Positions 35,698-45,400 of a DNA stretch of 64,000 nucleotides are shown one piece after another. Position 1 is the stretch's first letter; every line of letters starts with the position of its first letter. The notes under the pieces were generated by a model, which was not told the origin of the DNA, made no database searches, and worked only from the letters and a program-made list of their open reading frames with translations. This DNA comes from Hymenobacter sp. 15J16-1T3B (GTDB lineage Bacteria > Bacteroidota > Bacteroidia > Cytophagales > Hymenobacteraceae): the NCBI RefSeq assembly GCF_020711235.1, contig NZ_JAJFAV010000017.1, positions 1-64,000 on the forward strand, in the 5' to 3' direction. The translations under genes and the position numbers were made by a program.

Positions 35698-36210
35698 ATG
35701 GAAACCGCTCTGCCCAATAAATACGCCCGTTTGCGCTCCACCCTCAGCCCGGCCGAAACCGACGCCCGCCTGCAGTGGGTCGACCACGTGGCGCGGCTGA
35801 TGGACAGCCAGTTCCGGCTGCCCGGCACCAATTTTCGCTTTGGCCTCGACCCGCTGCTGGGCCTTATTCCGGTGGTCGGGGAGCTGGGCACTTTTGCCAT
35901 TTCCGCGGCCCTGGTGCTGACCATGGTGCGCCACGGCGCCTCGCGCAAGGTGGTGGTGCTCATGGTACTCAACATCCTGCTCGACACCATCGTGGGCAGC
36001 ATTCCGGTTATCGGCAACCTCTTCGACTTCGCCTACAAGAGCAACGAGCGAAATGTGCGCCTGCTGCGCCGCCACTACGGCGAGGGCCGCTACCAGGGCT
36101 CCGGCACCGGCCTGATTGTCATGGTTGTGCTGGCCCTGGCGGGCATCCTGGCCTTGGTTGGCTGGGCCAGCTACGAGCTGTTCCGCTGGGCCTGGGCGTA
36201 TTTTCAGTAG
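35698..36210 (+). CDS. DUF4112 membrane protein
   Basis: 170 aa from the ATG at 35698. After an amphipathic start it has WVDHVARLMDSQFRLPGTNFRFGLDPLLGLIPVVGEL, in two adjoining blocks, then a repeated-type element LLDTIVGSIPVIGNLFDFAYKSN. Both are hallmarks of DUF4112. A C-terminal helix follows (LIVMVVLALAGILALVGWA). Function unknown; probably an inner-membrane protein. Confidence 0.88.
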   Translation: METALPNKYARLRSTLSPAETDARLQWVDHVARLMDSQFRLPGTNFRFGLDPLLGLIPVVGELGTFAISAALVLTMVRHGASRKVVVLMVLNILLDTIVGSIPVIGNLFDFAYKSNERNVRLLRRHYGEGRYQGSGTGLIVMVVLALAGILALVGWASYELFRWAWAYFQ

Positions 36211-36369
36211 CCGCCTATGCTCCAGCGCGGCCACCTTGGTGGTCCGCGCAGCGTGGCACCCTGCACGCCGGGTCCGAGGCCACGCTGCGCGGACCAGGTG
36301 ATTGCTCAGGCCCGCCCGCCCACTACGGCCGCTGAGGTGCGGGCCGCTGGCCGTCCGGCGTTTGGGGGT

Positions 36370-36377
36370 TACCTTTG
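36370..36377 (+). promoter_or_regulatory. -7 element TACCTTTG before the lipoprotein operon
   Basis: A perfect TAnnTTTG match ending exactly 5 nt before the GTG at 36383 (spacer CGGGC). It supports both the GTG start and a leaderless mRNA for the lipoprotein-SCO-cytochrome operon. Confidence 0.55.
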
Positions 36378-36382
36378 CGGGC

Positions 36383-36811
36383 GTGAATACCCACCGTAGT
36401 ACCCTGAGCGGGTGGCAGGCGCTGCCCTTACTGGCGCTGCTGCTCGCGCCCGGCTGCCTGCAGCTGCAGAGCGACAAGGAGCAGCAAGGTTTCGTCGAAG
36501 AAAAAGTGCTCAAACGCCACGACGAGCTGATGGCCAAGATGGACGAGCTCTACCAGCTGCGCCAGCAACTGAGCAAGCTGCCCGACTCGGCCGCCACCGC
36601 CCCGCGCCGCCGCGCCCTGCTCGCCGCCGACGCGGGCATGATGGCTTGGATGCACCAGTACCGCAAGCCGGCCGACACCACCCGCCACGAGGTGGCCATG
36701 GCCTACCTGAACCGGCAGTTCAAACGAATCGACTCGGTGGGCGTGTTGATGGAGCGTAACATTGATTCGGCCCGCGCGGAGCTGTCAGCCGCCGCCCCGG
36801 CCGCCCACTGA
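36383..36811 (+). CDS. Hypothetical lipoprotein, first gene of the SCO operon
   Basis: 142 aa from a GTG; the signal peptide SGWQALPLLALLLAPGC carries a lipobox. The mature part is helical and charged (VEEKVLKRHDELMAKMDELY then QLRQQLSKL), with a coiled-coil look, and lacks Cys. The upstream in-frame codons are rejected because a -7 element sits between them and the signal peptide. It ends 3 nt before the SCO gene, so it is cotranscribed with two copper/heme-related genes. It may be an accessory factor for oxidase assembly, by context only. Confidence 0.7.
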   Translation: MNTHRSTLSGWQALPLLALLLAPGCLQLQSDKEQQGFVEEKVLKRHDELMAKMDELYQLRQQLSKLPDSAATAPRRRALLAADAGMMAWMHQYRKPADTTRHEVAMAYLNRQFKRIDSVGVLMERNIDSARAELSAAAPAAH

Positions 36812-36814
36812 ACC

Positions 36815-37504
36815 ATGTCCCGAAAAGCATTTTTCCGCCCCCTGCTGGGCCTGCTGGGCCTGCTGGCCTGCGCCGCCCTGCTGCCCGCCTGCCGCCCCAA
36901 CGGCGGCGCCGAATCGGCCGCCGACAAGCCCCTGCCCATGCTGGGCTTCCCCACCGTGCTGGCCCCCGGCGACACGCTGTTTCCGCGCATTCCCGCCTTC
37001 AGCGTGCTCGATCAAGACAGCGCCGTAGTTACCCCGGCCACCTTTGCCGGCAAGGTCTACATCGCCGACTTCTTTTTCGCCACCTGCCCGAGCATCTGCC
37101 CCAAGATGCAGAGCCAGATGCTGCGCGTGTACGAGAAATATAAGGACGACCCGCGCGTGGGCTTCCTCTCCCACACCATCGACCCGGAGCACGACACCCT
37201 GCCAGTGCTGCGCGACTACGCCCAGCGCCTGGGCGTGCCCACGGCCAAGCAGTGGCACTTCGTAACGGCCCCGCGCGACACGATTTTCCGCCTAGCCGGC
37301 CAGTACATGGTGGCCGCAGAGCGCGACAGCACCGCCCCCGGCGGGGCCGTGCACAGCGGGGCCTTCGTGCTGGTGGACCCGCAGCGCCACGTGCGCGGGC
37401 AGTACGACGGGGTGAACGAGAAAGAAGTGGACCGCCTGCTCGAAGAGCTGCCGCGGCTGCTGAAAGAAATGGGCCCGGCGCCGGCGGCCACGGCCAGCAA
37501 GTAG
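36815..37504 (+). CDS. SCO1/SenC-family copper chaperone-like lipoprotein
   Basis: 229 aa. Lipoprotein signal ending LLPAC (Cys26). Thioredoxin-like SCO domain: metal-binding CPSIC (Cys91, Cys95) in FFFATCPSICPKM, and the distal His ligand H180 in GAVHSGAFVLVDP. SCO proteins deliver copper to the CuA site of cytochrome oxidase or act as redox regulators in the periplasm. The next gene, 4 nt downstream, is a c-type cytochrome. Confidence 0.93.
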   Translation: MSRKAFFRPLLGLLGLLACAALLPACRPNGGAESAADKPLPMLGFPTVLAPGDTLFPRIPAFSVLDQDSAVVTPATFAGKVYIADFFFATCPSICPKMQSQMLRVYEKYKDDPRVGFLSHTIDPEHDTLPVLRDYAQRLGVPTAKQWHFVTAPRDTIFRLAGQYMVAAERDSTAPGGAVHSGAFVLVDPQRHVRGQYDGVNEKEVDRLLEELPRLLKEMGPAPAATASK

Positions 37505-37508
37505 TCCG

Positions 37509-37943
37509 ATGGCCGCCGCGGTTTCCTTGCACCTAGCGCTGCGCACGGCCGGCGCGCTGCTGGCCGGCGCGGCCGTGCTGTCGGCCTGCTTTACCGACCG
37601 GCAGAACGAGGGCCAGCGCCTCTATGCCTCACACTGCGCCAGCTGCCACGGCGAGCAGGGCGAGGGCCTGCGCCGCCTCATGCCCCCGCTGGCCGGCTCC
37701 GACTACCTCACCAAGCACCGCGACCAGCTGCCCTGCCTGATCCGGCGCGGGCAACGCGGGCCGATAGTGGTGAACGGCGTGACCTACGACCAGGTGATGC
37801 CGGCCCACGAGGACCTGACCGACTCGCAGATAACCAACCTGCTGAACTACGTGCACGGCGCCTGGGGCAACCGGGGAGCCAAGCACACCATTCGCGAAGT
37901 CAGCCAGCTGCTGGAAGCCTGCCAGGGCTCCGACGGGCGCTAA
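37509..37943 (+). CDS. Small lipoprotein c-type cytochrome
   Basis: 144 aa. Signal peptide with lipobox VLSAC (Cys27). Heme c motif CASCH (Cys43, Cys46, His47) and a probable axial Met97 in YDQVMPAHEDLTD, followed by the usual C-terminal helix with ITNLLNYV. A monoheme class I cytochrome held at the periplasmic face. It forms a three-gene operon with the SCO protein and lipoprotein, pointing to respiratory electron transfer or oxidase biogenesis. Confidence 0.92.
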   Translation: MAAAVSLHLALRTAGALLAGAAVLSACFTDRQNEGQRLYASHCASCHGEQGEGLRRLMPPLAGSDYLTKHRDQLPCLIRRGQRGPIVVNGVTYDQVMPAHEDLTDSQITNLLNYVHGAWGNRGAKHTIREVSQLLEACQGSDGR

Positions 37944-38038
37944 GCCGCGCACGCGGCGCCTCGGCGGCTTTCGGGGAGTTTTCGGCTGGTTGTTCGGCCA
38001 AACATCCGTAGTTTGCACCTTCATCCGATTATTGCCTC

Positions 38039-39076
38039 ATGGGTCTGTTTGACTTTCTAAAGAAAAAAGACGAGCCGGCAGCCACGCCGCCCGTTAATGC
38101 CCCCCAACCCGCTGCCCCCGCCCCCACCGAGGCCAGCAGCCCCGCTCCTGCCCAACCTGCCCCGGCCAAGCCCGAAGGCGGCCCGCGCTACCAGCGCCCG
38201 GCCTTTGCCGCCAAGAGCGCGGCCGATATCCAGCCTTCGTTCTCGGCCACGGCGCCGCCCATGCCGCCCATGCCTGAGCCGCCGCCCCTGCCCTTCGAGC
38301 CCAGCAACAACCTGGAGCAGGTGCTGCTGCTGGCCGCCCAGGACCCGCAGTACCGCCTCGCCTTCTACCACGAGCTGATGCAGGCCGAGCTGTTTGTGCT
38401 TACCAACGCCCCCGAAGGCGCCGAAGCCGGCGAAGTAACCGTGGCCGAGGGCACCGAAGTGCAGCTGCACGTGCTCCACGACGGCCGCCTGCCCATCTTC
38501 TCCTCCATCGACCGCATTTTCGAGGGCGGCGCCCAGCAAGGCGAGGTATCGTACCTGCGCGTGCCGGCCCCGGGCTTCTTCCAGATGACGCAGGGCGCCG
38601 ATTGCGTGCTGAATCCCTTCTCGCCCTTTGGCAAGCTGCTGGTGGCCCCGGAAATCGAGGACATGGTGACTGGCCGCATCTTCAACCCGCCGGCGGAAGG
38701 CCAGGAAGCCGGGCCGCAGGCCCAGCTGCTGCCCTTGCCCGAGCCGCCCGCCGGCTTGGCCAGCGCGCTGCGCGAGTTTTGCGCGCAGCACGCCCACATC
38801 ATGGTCGCTTACCTAGCCCAGGTGCAGATCGAGGGCGAAGAGGCGCCTTCCCGCCTGCTGCTGGCCTTCGGGGTGGAGGACGAAAACATGGACTTCCTGC
38901 AGGAAATGGGCCCGGCCATCCAGGAGCACCTGGAGCAGACGGCCATTGACGTGGCCCGCCTCAGCCCCGACCCCAACGAGCCGCTGACGGCCTTCTTCAC
39001 CCAGCAGGAGCCCGTGTACCTGCGCGCCGACCTGGCCGCTACGGCCGAGGATTCGGACGAAGACACGCTGGCCTAA
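38039..39076 (+). CDS. SseB-family protein
   Basis: 345 aa. Starts MGLFDFLKKKDE, then a long Pro/Ala-rich linker (about 15-85). An SseB N-terminal domain follows (LEQVLLLAAQDPQYRLAFYH then ELMQAELFVLT, with LPIFSSIDRIFE), and a C-terminal SseB-like domain with HIMVAYLAQVQI and LLLAFGVEDENMDFLQ. SseB proteins are cytosolic; E. coli SseB is linked to serine sensitivity, with unknown mechanism. A TAGTTTG -7-like element lies about 25 nt upstream of the start. Confidence 0.82.
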   Translation: MGLFDFLKKKDEPAATPPVNAPQPAAPAPTEASSPAPAQPAPAKPEGGPRYQRPAFAAKSAADIQPSFSATAPPMPPMPEPPPLPFEPSNNLEQVLLLAAQDPQYRLAFYHELMQAELFVLTNAPEGAEAGEVTVAEGTEVQLHVLHDGRLPIFSSIDRIFEGGAQQGEVSYLRVPAPGFFQMTQGADCVLNPFSPFGKLLVAPEIEDMVTGRIFNPPAEGQEAGPQAQLLPLPEPPAGLASALREFCAQHAHIMVAYLAQVQIEGEEAPSRLLLAFGVEDENMDFLQEMGPAIQEHLEQTAIDVARLSPDPNEPLTAFFTQQEPVYLRADLAATAEDSDEDTLA

Positions 39077-39104
39077 GCCGGCTGCAGCCCTGGCTACCAA
39101 AAGC

Positions 39105-39139
39105 AAAACCCCGCGCCATTGAGTTGACGCGGGGTTTTT
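39105..39139. terminator. Terminator of the sseB-like gene
   Basis: AAAACCCCGCG (39105-39115) pairs with CGCGGGGTTTT, continuing into a T-run to 39139. It sits 28 nt after the stop, before a convergent gene. Confidence 0.88.
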
Positions 39140-39159
39140 CGTGCCCCGGCAGTGCGCCG

Positions 39160-39678
39160 CTAGGCTTCAGCAGCGGTGGCCGCCTCTTGCGCCGCCTGCC
39201 GCTGAGCCACCCGCCGAAACAGCGGCAGCAGCAAGAAATACAGCACCAGCACCACCGGCACCGAGCCCAGCAGCCAGAGCAGCAGCGCCCCCACCTCGGC
39301 CCGCCAAAACAGCTGCAGGGCCGCCTGCCAGTCGTGGCTGAGCAGGTACTGCAGGCGCTCCAGGGTCAGGTTGCGGGTGGCGCCGCCGAGCAGCTGGGCG
39401 CCGTAGCGCAGCAGGGGCAGCAGCAGCAGAATCTGCACCGGGCTCATCAGGTGGCTCACCAGCAGCAGGGCGCCCACGTTCAGGCGCAGCCACACGGCCA
39501 CGGCCGTGCCCAGCACGGTGGTCACGCCCAGCAGCGGCACCAAGCCGAAGGCCGCGCCCAACGATACGGTAAGCGCCAATTGCGTGGGCGAAAGACCTTT
39601 GCGTAATTGCCCGAGCAACGGCTCGACGACGCGGCGGCGGAAAAATCCGGGTTGGGGGGTGACGGTTTCGGTCGACAT
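39160..39678 (-). CDS. DUF2062 membrane protein
   Basis: 172 aa. GLSPTQLALTVSLGAAFGLVPLLGVTT is the DUF2062 signature region (described here as two adjoining blocks, GLSPTQLALTVSLGAAFG and LVPLLGVTT). It continues with LLLVSHLMSPVQILLLLPLL and a C-terminal helix pair. Two to four membrane spans. In other bacteria DUF2062 is often fused to or near lipid-modifying enzymes; here it stands alone. Function unknown. Confidence 0.85.
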   Translation of the reverse strand: MSTETVTPQPGFFRRRVVEPLLGQLRKGLSPTQLALTVSLGAAFGLVPLLGVTTVLGTAVAVWLRLNVGALLLVSHLMSPVQILLLLPLLRYGAQLLGGATRNLTLERLQYLLSHDWQAALQLFWRAEVGALLLWLLGSVPVVLVLYFLLLPLFRRVAQRQAAQEAATAAEA

Positions 39679-39810
39679 CTATTCAGCAGGAGCCGCGCGG
39701 GGCCGGCCAGGTTGCCTTCGGGTAACTGCCCGGGGCCGCGCCGCGTTTCACTCAACACTTCTACGGCTGGCCGGAGTGGCCGGCCACGCCCCGGGTTGTC
39801 GGGGTTCGGC

Positions 39811-40842
39811 ATGACAAAAGTACGTCCCACCGGCCGGCTGCACCACCGCTGGCCCGATTTCTTCACGCTGCTGCGCCGCGCCGCCCGCGAGCTGTCGGCC
39901 CACGACCCGCTGCGGCTGGGCGCGGCCACGGCGTTTTTCACCACGTTTGCCCTGCCCCCCATCCTGATTTTGTTTATCAGCGTGCTCGGAGCCATTTACC
40001 CGGCCTCGCAGGTGCGGGCCCTGCTGCTGGAAAAAGTGGCCGACCTGATCAGCAGCACCGGCGCCGATTTGCTGGAGCAGATTGTGACCAACGTGACCAA
40101 CGTGCAGCGCAGCCACTGGGTCACGGCCGCCGGCTTTGGCTTTCTGCTGTTCGTGGCCACCACCCTGTTCGTGGTCATTCAGAACTCGCTGAACGAGCTG
40201 TGGCAGGTGCGGCCGCGCCGGCAGGTGGGCCGTTTCGGGCGGGTGCTGCGCGAGCGGGCCCGCTCGGCCTCGGCCCTGCTGGTGACGGCCGCGCTGGCCG
40301 TGGCCGCCATCCTGGCCGACTCCATCCTGCACGTATTTGGCGAGCTGGTGGCCGATTTCGACGTGACGGCCATGCTGGTTTTGGCGCAGGTGCTCAACAA
40401 CGCGGTGTCCTTGCTGATTCTGACGGCGTGGTTTGCCCTGGCGTTCCGCAACCTCAGCCACGCCCACGTGCCCCGGGCGGCGCTGTGGCGCGGGGCCCTG
40501 CTCACGGGCTTGCTGTTCGAGCTGGGCGAGCGGGTGCTGCACCTGCTGCTGGTGCCGCGCAACTTGGGTCCCATTTACGGACCGGCGTCCTCGGTGGTGC
40601 TGCTGCTGCTCTTCGTGTTCTACTCGGCCATGATGTTTTATTTCGGCGCCAGCTTTACCAAAGTGTACGCCCAGTACAGCGGGCAGCCGCTGCGGCCCAA
40701 GCCCTCGGGGGTGCGCTACCGCCTCGTGAACGTGCCCGACCTGGCCACCGCCGAAACGCCCGAAGTGGCCCAGGCCCGGCACCGGCGCGCGGCCGTCAGC
40801 CGCCTGCAGCGGGCGGTACGCCGCTTGCACTTTCCGCACTAA
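39811..40842 (+). CDS. YihY/BrkB-family inner membrane protein
   Basis: 343 aa from the ATG at 39811; 68 upstream in-frame codons are rejected. About six membrane helices. Family features include DPLRLGAATAFFTTFALPPI near the N-terminus, VTAAGFGFLLFVATTLFVVI, and GPASSVVLLLLFVFYSAMMF with FGASFTKVYA near the end. Often mislabelled ribonuclease BN; the function is unproven. It is divergent from the DUF2062 gene. Confidence 0.9.
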   Translation: MTKVRPTGRLHHRWPDFFTLLRRAARELSAHDPLRLGAATAFFTTFALPPILILFISVLGAIYPASQVRALLLEKVADLISSTGADLLEQIVTNVTNVQRSHWVTAAGFGFLLFVATTLFVVIQNSLNELWQVRPRRQVGRFGRVLRERARSASALLVTAALAVAAILADSILHVFGELVADFDVTAMLVLAQVLNNAVSLLILTAWFALAFRNLSHAHVPRAALWRGALLTGLLFELGERVLHLLLVPRNLGPIYGPASSVVLLLLFVFYSAMMFYFGASFTKVYAQYSGQPLRPKPSGVRYRLVNVPDLATAETPEVAQARHRRAAVSRLQRAVRRLHFPH

Positions 40843-40963
40843 CGGCCGGGGCCGGGCTGGCCGAACACGCCGCCTCGTCACCTTCCTCTCCCGCCGCGGC
40901 CCAGGCGCCGGCTCCGCGGCCGGGCAGTTTCGTACCTTCGCAGCCCCATTGTTGATTCCGCTG

Positions 40964-42385
40964 ATGTCCGACGCTGCCGCTACGCCCCTTCCTACCGCCG
41001 CTCCCGCCCCCGATTTTGCCGCTCTTGGCCTGAGCGAACCGCTGCTGCGCGCCCTCGCGGAGCTGCGCTACGAACAGCCTACCGCCATTCAGGCGCAGGT
41101 GGTGCCGCTGGTGCTGGCCGGGCAGGACATTGCCGGGCAGGCGCCCACCGGCTCGGGCAAAACTGCCGCTTACGGCTTGCCCCTGCTCCAGCAGCTCGAC
41201 CTGACGCAGGACGCGGTGCAAGTGCTGGTGCTCGTGCCGGCCCGCGAACTGGCCCTGCAGGTGCGCGACGAACTCAAGCGCCTCGGCAAGTTTTTGCCGA
41301 ACCTGCGCGTGGCCGCGTTCTACGGCGGGCACAGCTTTCAGGAAGAAACAAAGAGCCTCAAGCAAGCCCCGCACGTAGTGGTGGCCACGCCCGGCCGCCT
41401 GTTCGACCACCTCGACCGCCGCACGATTGTCCCGAACAAGCTGCAGCTGCTGGTCATCGACGAGACGGACAAGCTGCTGGAGCTGAAGTTTCAGGAAGCC
41501 CTGGCCAATATCGTGCAGCGCCTCCCGCGCCGCCGCCAGACCCTGCTGTTTTCGGCCACCATGCCCGAGAAAGTGCTGGAGCTGGTGCGCAAAAACCTCA
41601 CCCGCCCCCGCCACGTGCAGGCCGATGCCCAGGCTGACGCCTTGCCCGAGTCCTTGACCCTGCTGGGCCACGTGGGCATCACCGAGAAGAAGCCGGCCGC
41701 GCTGTTTCACATCCTGCAGAAGCCCGACACCGGCCGCGCCCTCGTGTTTTGCAACACCCGCCAGCGCTGCGAGGAGCTGGCCCGCTTCCTCACCAGCCGC
41801 GGCCTGGCCGCCGAGGCCTTGCACGGCAAGCTGCCCCAACCCGAGCGCGACAAAGCCCTGCTGAAGCTGCGCAACGGCTCGGCCCTGGCCCTGGTGGCCA
41901 CCGACGTAGCCGCCCGCGGCATCGACGTGACGGACCTCGACACGGTTATCCAGTTTGAAGTGCCCGAGAAGGCCGACACCTTTCAGCACCGCGCCGGCCG
42001 CACGGCCCGCGCCGGCGCCGCGGGCACAGCCCACATCCTGGCCACGCCCGCCGAGCAGGCGCTGGTGCAGCGCTGGGCCGTGGCCAAGGAAATCAAGTGG
42101 GAACCGCTGCACGCCCCGGCCCTGCCGCCCGCGGCCAAGACGCCCAAGCCGACTACCGTGACCCTGCACGTGTCGGCCGGGCGCAAGGAGAAAGTTAGTG
42201 CCCACGACCTGGTGGGCGCGCTGGTCAACGTGGCCGGCCTGGAGCGCGAGGCCATCGGCCGCATCGAGGTATTCGACCACTACAGCTACATCACCGTGCC
42301 CCGCGAAGCCGGCCGTGCCGTGCAGGACAGCATGGCCGGTGCCCGCATCAAGGGCAAGAAAGTGCGCGTGACGGAAGTGCGGTAA
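40964..42385 (+). CDS. DEAD-box RNA helicase with DbpA-type C-terminal domain
   Basis: 473 aa from the ATG at 40964. Q motif FAALGLSEPLLRALAEL, motif I APTGSGKT, Ia PARELALQV, Ib TPGR, motif II DETD (166-169) instead of DEAD, motif III SAT, then the second RecA domain with VFCNTRQRCEEL, TDVAARGID and HRAGRTARAG. The last about 75 residues resemble the DbpA/CsdA RNA-binding domain (VGALVNVAGLEREAIGRIEV). It likely acts in ribosome assembly or RNA remodelling. The DETD box keeps the two acidic residues needed for ATP hydrolysis. Confidence 0.92.
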   Translation: MSDAAATPLPTAAPAPDFAALGLSEPLLRALAELRYEQPTAIQAQVVPLVLAGQDIAGQAPTGSGKTAAYGLPLLQQLDLTQDAVQVLVLVPARELALQVRDELKRLGKFLPNLRVAAFYGGHSFQEETKSLKQAPHVVVATPGRLFDHLDRRTIVPNKLQLLVIDETDKLLELKFQEALANIVQRLPRRRQTLLFSATMPEKVLELVRKNLTRPRHVQADAQADALPESLTLLGHVGITEKKPAALFHILQKPDTGRALVFCNTRQRCEELARFLTSRGLAAEALHGKLPQPERDKALLKLRNGSALALVATDVAARGIDVTDLDTVIQFEVPEKADTFQHRAGRTARAGAAGTAHILATPAEQALVQRWAVAKEIKWEPLHAPALPPAAKTPKPTTVTLHVSAGRKEKVSAHDLVGALVNVAGLEREAIGRIEVFDHYSYITVPREAGRAVQDSMAGARIKGKKVRVTEVR

Positions 42386-42407
42386 CGGCGCCCTGAGCTT
42401 ACACCAA

Positions 42408-42449
42408 CGGACCGACTAGGAGAAGCAGCTGCTTCTCCTAGTCGGTCCG
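42408..42449. terminator. 42-bp perfect palindrome between convergent genes
   Basis: A perfect palindrome with no spacer; the left half is CGGACCGACTAGGAGAAGCA plus one G. It lies 22 nt past the helicase stop and 17 nt before the end of the convergent permease-peptidase gene. It probably terminates both, although no long T-run follows. Confidence 0.75.
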
Positions 42450-42466
42450 CGTTGTTTTCAGTCCCT

Positions 42467-45400
42467 TTATCTGCTGGCAGCGAACCGCCGCTGGTTGTTC
42501 GTCCGGTCGCGGTCGAGGTAGCGCACGGCGGGGTCCACCACCACATAGGCCGGGCGGCGGCCGAGCCGCAGCTGGAGCTGAATGCGGCCGTCGACGACGG
42601 GCGCTTCGGCGCGGTACAGCTCCCGCCCGGTTCCGGGCGGGCCGTCCAGCACGGCTACGTCGAAGCTCTCACCGTCCGGATTCAGCGCTACGTCGCGCCG
42701 GCCCTGACCGGCGGTTTTGCGGGCACTGATGCGCACCTCGGCCAGGTACTGGCCGCCGGTCGGCGTCACCAGGGCGGTATCCACGCGCAGCTCGCGAATC
42801 ACCCGGCCGGTGAGCCACTCGTCGACGGCGGCGCGGTCGGCGGGCGCGGTGGCTTCGGTGAGCAGGGCCGTCCACAGGTCGCGGGTGGTGGCGCCGCCGC
42901 GCGGGCCGCCATAGGTAGCCAGCAGGCGGGTCAGGGCGCGGTCGACGGCGGCCGGGCCGAGCCGGACGCGCAGGCTGTTCATCATCACCGCGCCCTTGCC
43001 GTAGTAGAGGTAGGCTTGGTCGTCGACGGCGAGCATGGCGGGCTCGGCAGCGGCTTCCACGGTGCGGCCGGCCAGGTAGCGGTCCTCGTCGAAGGCCAGC
43101 ACGGCGGGCAGGCTGCCGGGGCCGTAGGCATCGGCCAGCACCAGCTGCTCGGAGTGCTTGGCCAGGGTTTCGATCAGGGTGCTGCCGCCGCGCACGTCGG
43201 CCGGGTCGAGGGTGTGGCCCCACCACTGGTGCGACACCTCGTGGGCGACGCGGCGCAGCACCAAATCCACGTCCGCGGACTGAGGGTCGGCGGTGAAGCC
43301 CCGGTCTTCGGTAAACAGCACTAGGCCCGGCAGCGCATAAGCCCCGAACGGGGCCCAGGCCGGCACTTCGGCAATGCGCAGTGTGGAGTGGGGATAAGCG
43401 CCGTAACGGGCGGTAAGCACCCGCAGCGAGCGAGTGGCCGCGGCCAGCATGCGCGGCGCGTTGGCCGCGTGCTGGGGGTGGTACCACACCTCCACCGTCA
43501 CGGGGCCCTGCCGGGCGCGGCGCACGGCGTAGCGGGCAGAGAGAAAGCCGAAATTGGGCGTAATGGGGCGCGGCTGCCGGTAGTGGAAATAGCGCCGGCC
43601 GTGGCGCGTCCAGCGGCGCACAAGCTGCCCCGGCGCCAGGGCCGTCTGGTCGGGGTCGGTGCTTACGGTGGCGTCGAGGGTGAGCCAGGCGCGGCCGGGG
43701 CCGGCGGCGTGCACGGCGGCCAGTTCGGCAGCGGTACGAGGCAGGGCCGGCGTGGCCGTGGCCGGCGCCTGCAGCTGCTGCCGGCGCCGGGCGGCCGGGT
43801 CGCTCAACTCGCGGCCGGGGCGGTAGCCCAGGCTGGGGAAGACCTCGGCGCTCATCAGCATGGAGCCGTTGGCCGTCACGTCGTAGCCGAAGCCCCCGGC
43901 GCGGACGCCGCTGCGGTCGAGGGCCAGGCGGAAGGGCAGGCGCGTGCGGGCACCGGGCGGCAGGGGCCGGGGCAGCCGCAGCAGGTCCACCCCGAAGCGG
44001 GCGTCGTGGCGCAGAAGGCGGGCGCCGGGCAGGGCGAGGCGGGCTTCGGCCACGTCCTCGGGCCACTGCACCAGCACCGTGTCGAGCGGCCGGGCAGTTT
44101 GGTTTTCGAGCACGTAGCTGCCCCGGATGGCGGCGCGGCGGGCCCGCGGGTACAGGTCGACTTGGGTGCGCACGGCTACGATGGCGGGCTGGGGCTGGCG
44201 GGCCAGCGGGCGGTAGGTACGCTCATAATCGGCCTGCCAGGCTTCGTGCGCAGCGCGGCTTTGCCAGGGGTGGCGCACCGTGGTTTGCCAGTATAGCCAG
44301 CAGGCCACGGCTGCCAGCAGGCCGGTGCCGGCCAGCAGCAGGCGGCGGGTGCCGGGGCGCCACTGCTGGGGCAGGGTGCGCAGGCGGGCGCCCAGGCGGA
44401 CTTCGGTACCGCGGGCCCAGAGGCCACCGCTCAGCGCGGTGAGCAAGCCGGCCAGCAACGCCCAGTAGAGCATGAACGCGGCAAACGAGGGCAGCACCGG
44501 GCCGAAGCCGTCGAGGTCGGAGTGGGCGCCGCTGGGGCCGGTGCCGAAGTGCCACATCGGGTGCTCCAGGCCCACGACGCTGCCGCGGTAGGCCACGAAA
44601 GCCAGCAGCAGCCCGGCCATCATGCCCAGCCAGCGGTTGGGGCTGACGACCTGCAGGGCCAGCGCGCCCAGGGCAAAGAGCACCAGCGGCAGGCCCGCCA
44701 ACCACAACAAGGTCAAATACAGGCCTACCTCCACTTGCGCGTAGCCCTGCACCAGCTGCGTGGCGGCGCCCACGGCTATGCCCACCAACGCCAGCAGTAC
44801 CGGCAAGGCGCTCAGGGCGGCGGCTTTGGCCAGGAAAAACACCCCGTTGGGGGCCGGCGTGGCGTCGAGCAGGGGCGCGACGCCCAGCACCCGCTCGCGC
44901 CAGACCACCTCGGCCGCGTAGTACACCACGACCACCGTGCCGAGCAGCAGCAGGGGCAGGCGGATGGCGTCGAGCATCAGGCCGGTAGTGGGCAGCAGAT
45001 GGGTGCCGAACTCCCCGCCGCCGGTCTGGGCGCTGCATTCCATGCCCACCACAAACACCCACAGCGCCAGCAAGGTCAGAAACGGCCAGCCGCGCAGGAT
45101 GTAGCGCAGCTCCAGGCGCAGCGCCCAGCCCAGTGCGCGCCTAAACGCGGCCCCCGAACCCCAAACCGGCGCTACCGGCCCGTAGGCGACGTCCGGAACC
45201 GCTTCCGCACCGGCCCGGACCCGCGGGGCCGGGCGGCGGGCCGGCTCGTCGAAGGAAAACCGCGCGTACACCAGCGCCAGCACCGCCGCCGTCACGCCCA
45301 GCCAGAGCAGGCGGTTGAGCAGCAGGTGGCCCGACAGCGCGAGCAGGCGCCCGTCGCGCTCGGCGGGCGTCCAGTAGCGCGTCTGCTCGAAAAAGGCCGA

